Assembly: GCA_913774845.1 (NCBI GenBank)
Contig: CAJYJO010000050.1
Location: 62,001-126,000, forward strand
Length of the DNA: 64,000 nt
Source of the DNA: an uncultured Microbacterium sp.
Lineage (GTDB): Bacteria; Actinomycetota; Actinomycetes; Actinomycetales; Microbacteriaceae
Reading direction: 5' to 3'
Shown: one piece after another, positions 63,377 to 64,000 of the stretch
Layout: the number at the start of each line of letters is the position of its first letter
How positions within the stretch are numbered: position 1 is the stretch's first letter
Notes under the pieces: model-generated
Seen by the model: the letters and a program-made list of their open reading frames with translations, nothing else
Database searches by the model: none
Told to the model about the DNA's origin: nothing
Translations under genes and position numbers: made by a program

Positions 63377-64000
63377 GTGACCACCATTCCCCCCTCCGCG
63401 CGCCCCGCTGCGCGCCCGCCGCGCCCCTCCTCCAAGCCCAACGGGCAGTGGAAGATCGACGGCACGGCGCCCCTCAACGGCAACGAGGAGTGGAAGCAGG
63501 TCGACGACGGCCTCGCGGTGCGCGGGCGTATCGAGAACGTCTACGCCGCGGGCGGGTTCGCATCCATCGACCCGACCGACCTGCACGGCCGCTTCCGCGT
63601 GTGGGGGCTCTACACGCAGCGCAAGCCCGGCATCGACGGCGGCCGCACGGCGACGCTGAGCCCCGAGGAGCTCGAGGACGCCTACTTCATGCTGCGCGTC
63701 CGCATCGACGGCGGGCAGCTCACGACCGCGCAGCTGCGCGTCATCGCCGGGATCTCGCAGGAGTTCGGCCGCGACACCGCCGATCTCACCGACCGCCAGA
63801 ACGTGCAGCTGCACTGGGTCGAGGTCGAGTCGATGCCCGAGATCTGGCGCCGGCTCGAGGCCGTCGGTCTCGGCACCACCGAGGCGTGCGGCGACGTTCC
63901 GCGCGTCGTGCTCGGCTCCCCCGTCGCCGGTATCTCGGCAGACGAGCTGATCGACCCCACCCCGCAGATCGACGAGATCACGAGCCGCTTCATCGGCGAC
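63377..64000 (+). CDS. Ferredoxin-dependent nitrite/sulfite reductase, 5' part
   Basis: The frame is open from GTG 63377 to the right edge (208 codons). The product carries the N-terminal ferrite-reductase domain of the sirohaem nitrite/sulfite reductases: GLYTQRKPGIDGG near residue 75, then EDAYFMLRVRIDGGQLTTAQ, and DLTDRQNVQLHWVEV near residue 137, with ACGDVPRVVLGSP near residue 172. This matches the SirA/NirA class that reduces sulfite to sulfide or nitrite to ammonia. The first 30 residues are Pro/Arg/Ser-rich. The Fe-S cysteines lie beyond the window, so which substrate applies cannot be decided. Confidence 0.88.
   Translation, partial: MTTIPPSARPAARPPRPSSKPNGQWKIDGTAPLNGNEEWKQVDDGLAVRGRIENVYAAGGFASIDPTDLHGRFRVWGLYTQRKPGIDGGRTATLSPEELEDAYFMLRVRIDGGQLTTAQLRVIAGISQEFGRDTADLTDRQNVQLHWVEVESMPEIWRRLEAVGLGTTEACGDVPRVVLGSPVAGISADELIDPTPQIDEITSRFIGD

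Overview
The window is very GC-rich, uses GAC, GCC and CTC-type codons almost throughout, and has many TANNNT promoters sitting 6-7 nt before the start codon, HspR/HAIR-controlled chaperone genes and DtxR/IdeR-type iron boxes. It is an actinobacterial chromosome, most likely Microbacterium or a close relative in the Microbacteriaceae. No rRNA, tRNA, insertion sequence, phage gene or CRISPR array was seen. The last gene runs off the right edge and the first 67 bases are the tail of a gene that starts outside the window.

Layout: 68-1106 is a gene-free tandem repeat array. 1107-28 kb is mostly housekeeping and regulation: an SDR oxidoreductase, CsbD, a HAD phosphatase, pyrE, xth, an ECF42-type sigma factor with its YCII/DGPF partner, an FMN reductase, a two-component system, a two-gene ABC transporter, a GH15 glycosidase divergent from a glucose-6-phosphate dehydrogenase, a nitroreductase, an RraA-like protein, an N-domain-less clpB, a GlxA-type regulator divergent from a small membrane protein, two glycosyltransferases and a heterodimeric ABC exporter.

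29.4-53.0 kb is a complete hydroxamate siderophore locus built around one divergent promoter with two iron boxes (43.2 kb). Leftward run an ornithine N5-hydroxylase and two NRPS genes (three adenylation/carrier pairs and a terminal thioesterase). Rightward run an N5-hydroxyornithine formyltransferase, a heterodimeric ABC exporter, a siderophore-binding lipoprotein, two FecCD permeases (one fused to an RDD-like domain), an ATPase, an MbtH-like protein and a Sfp-type phosphopantetheinyl transferase. Adenylation pocket residues read by eye predict formyl-hydroxyornithine, serine and a hydroxyornithine-type residue. The product should be coelichelin/foroxymithine-like, but the assembly line has a condensation domain on its first module and two decayed epimerase-like segments, one of which replaces a whole adenylation-carrier unit.

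53.6-60.3 kb carries a palindromic repeat array, the dnaK-grpE-dnaJ-hspR operon with two HAIR operators, and a DEAD-box helicase. 60.4-64 kb carries an MFS transporter, a divergent pair of MarR-like winged-helix proteins and the start of a nitrite/sulfite reductase gene.

Two signals cut across annotation. The word GGATGCC/GGCATCC occurs roughly once per 600 bp on both strands, inside genes as well as in terminator hairpins, and imposes otherwise rare codons. A palindromic intergenic element (TTCGACAGGCTCAGGG type) also lies in frame inside grpE and dnaK.
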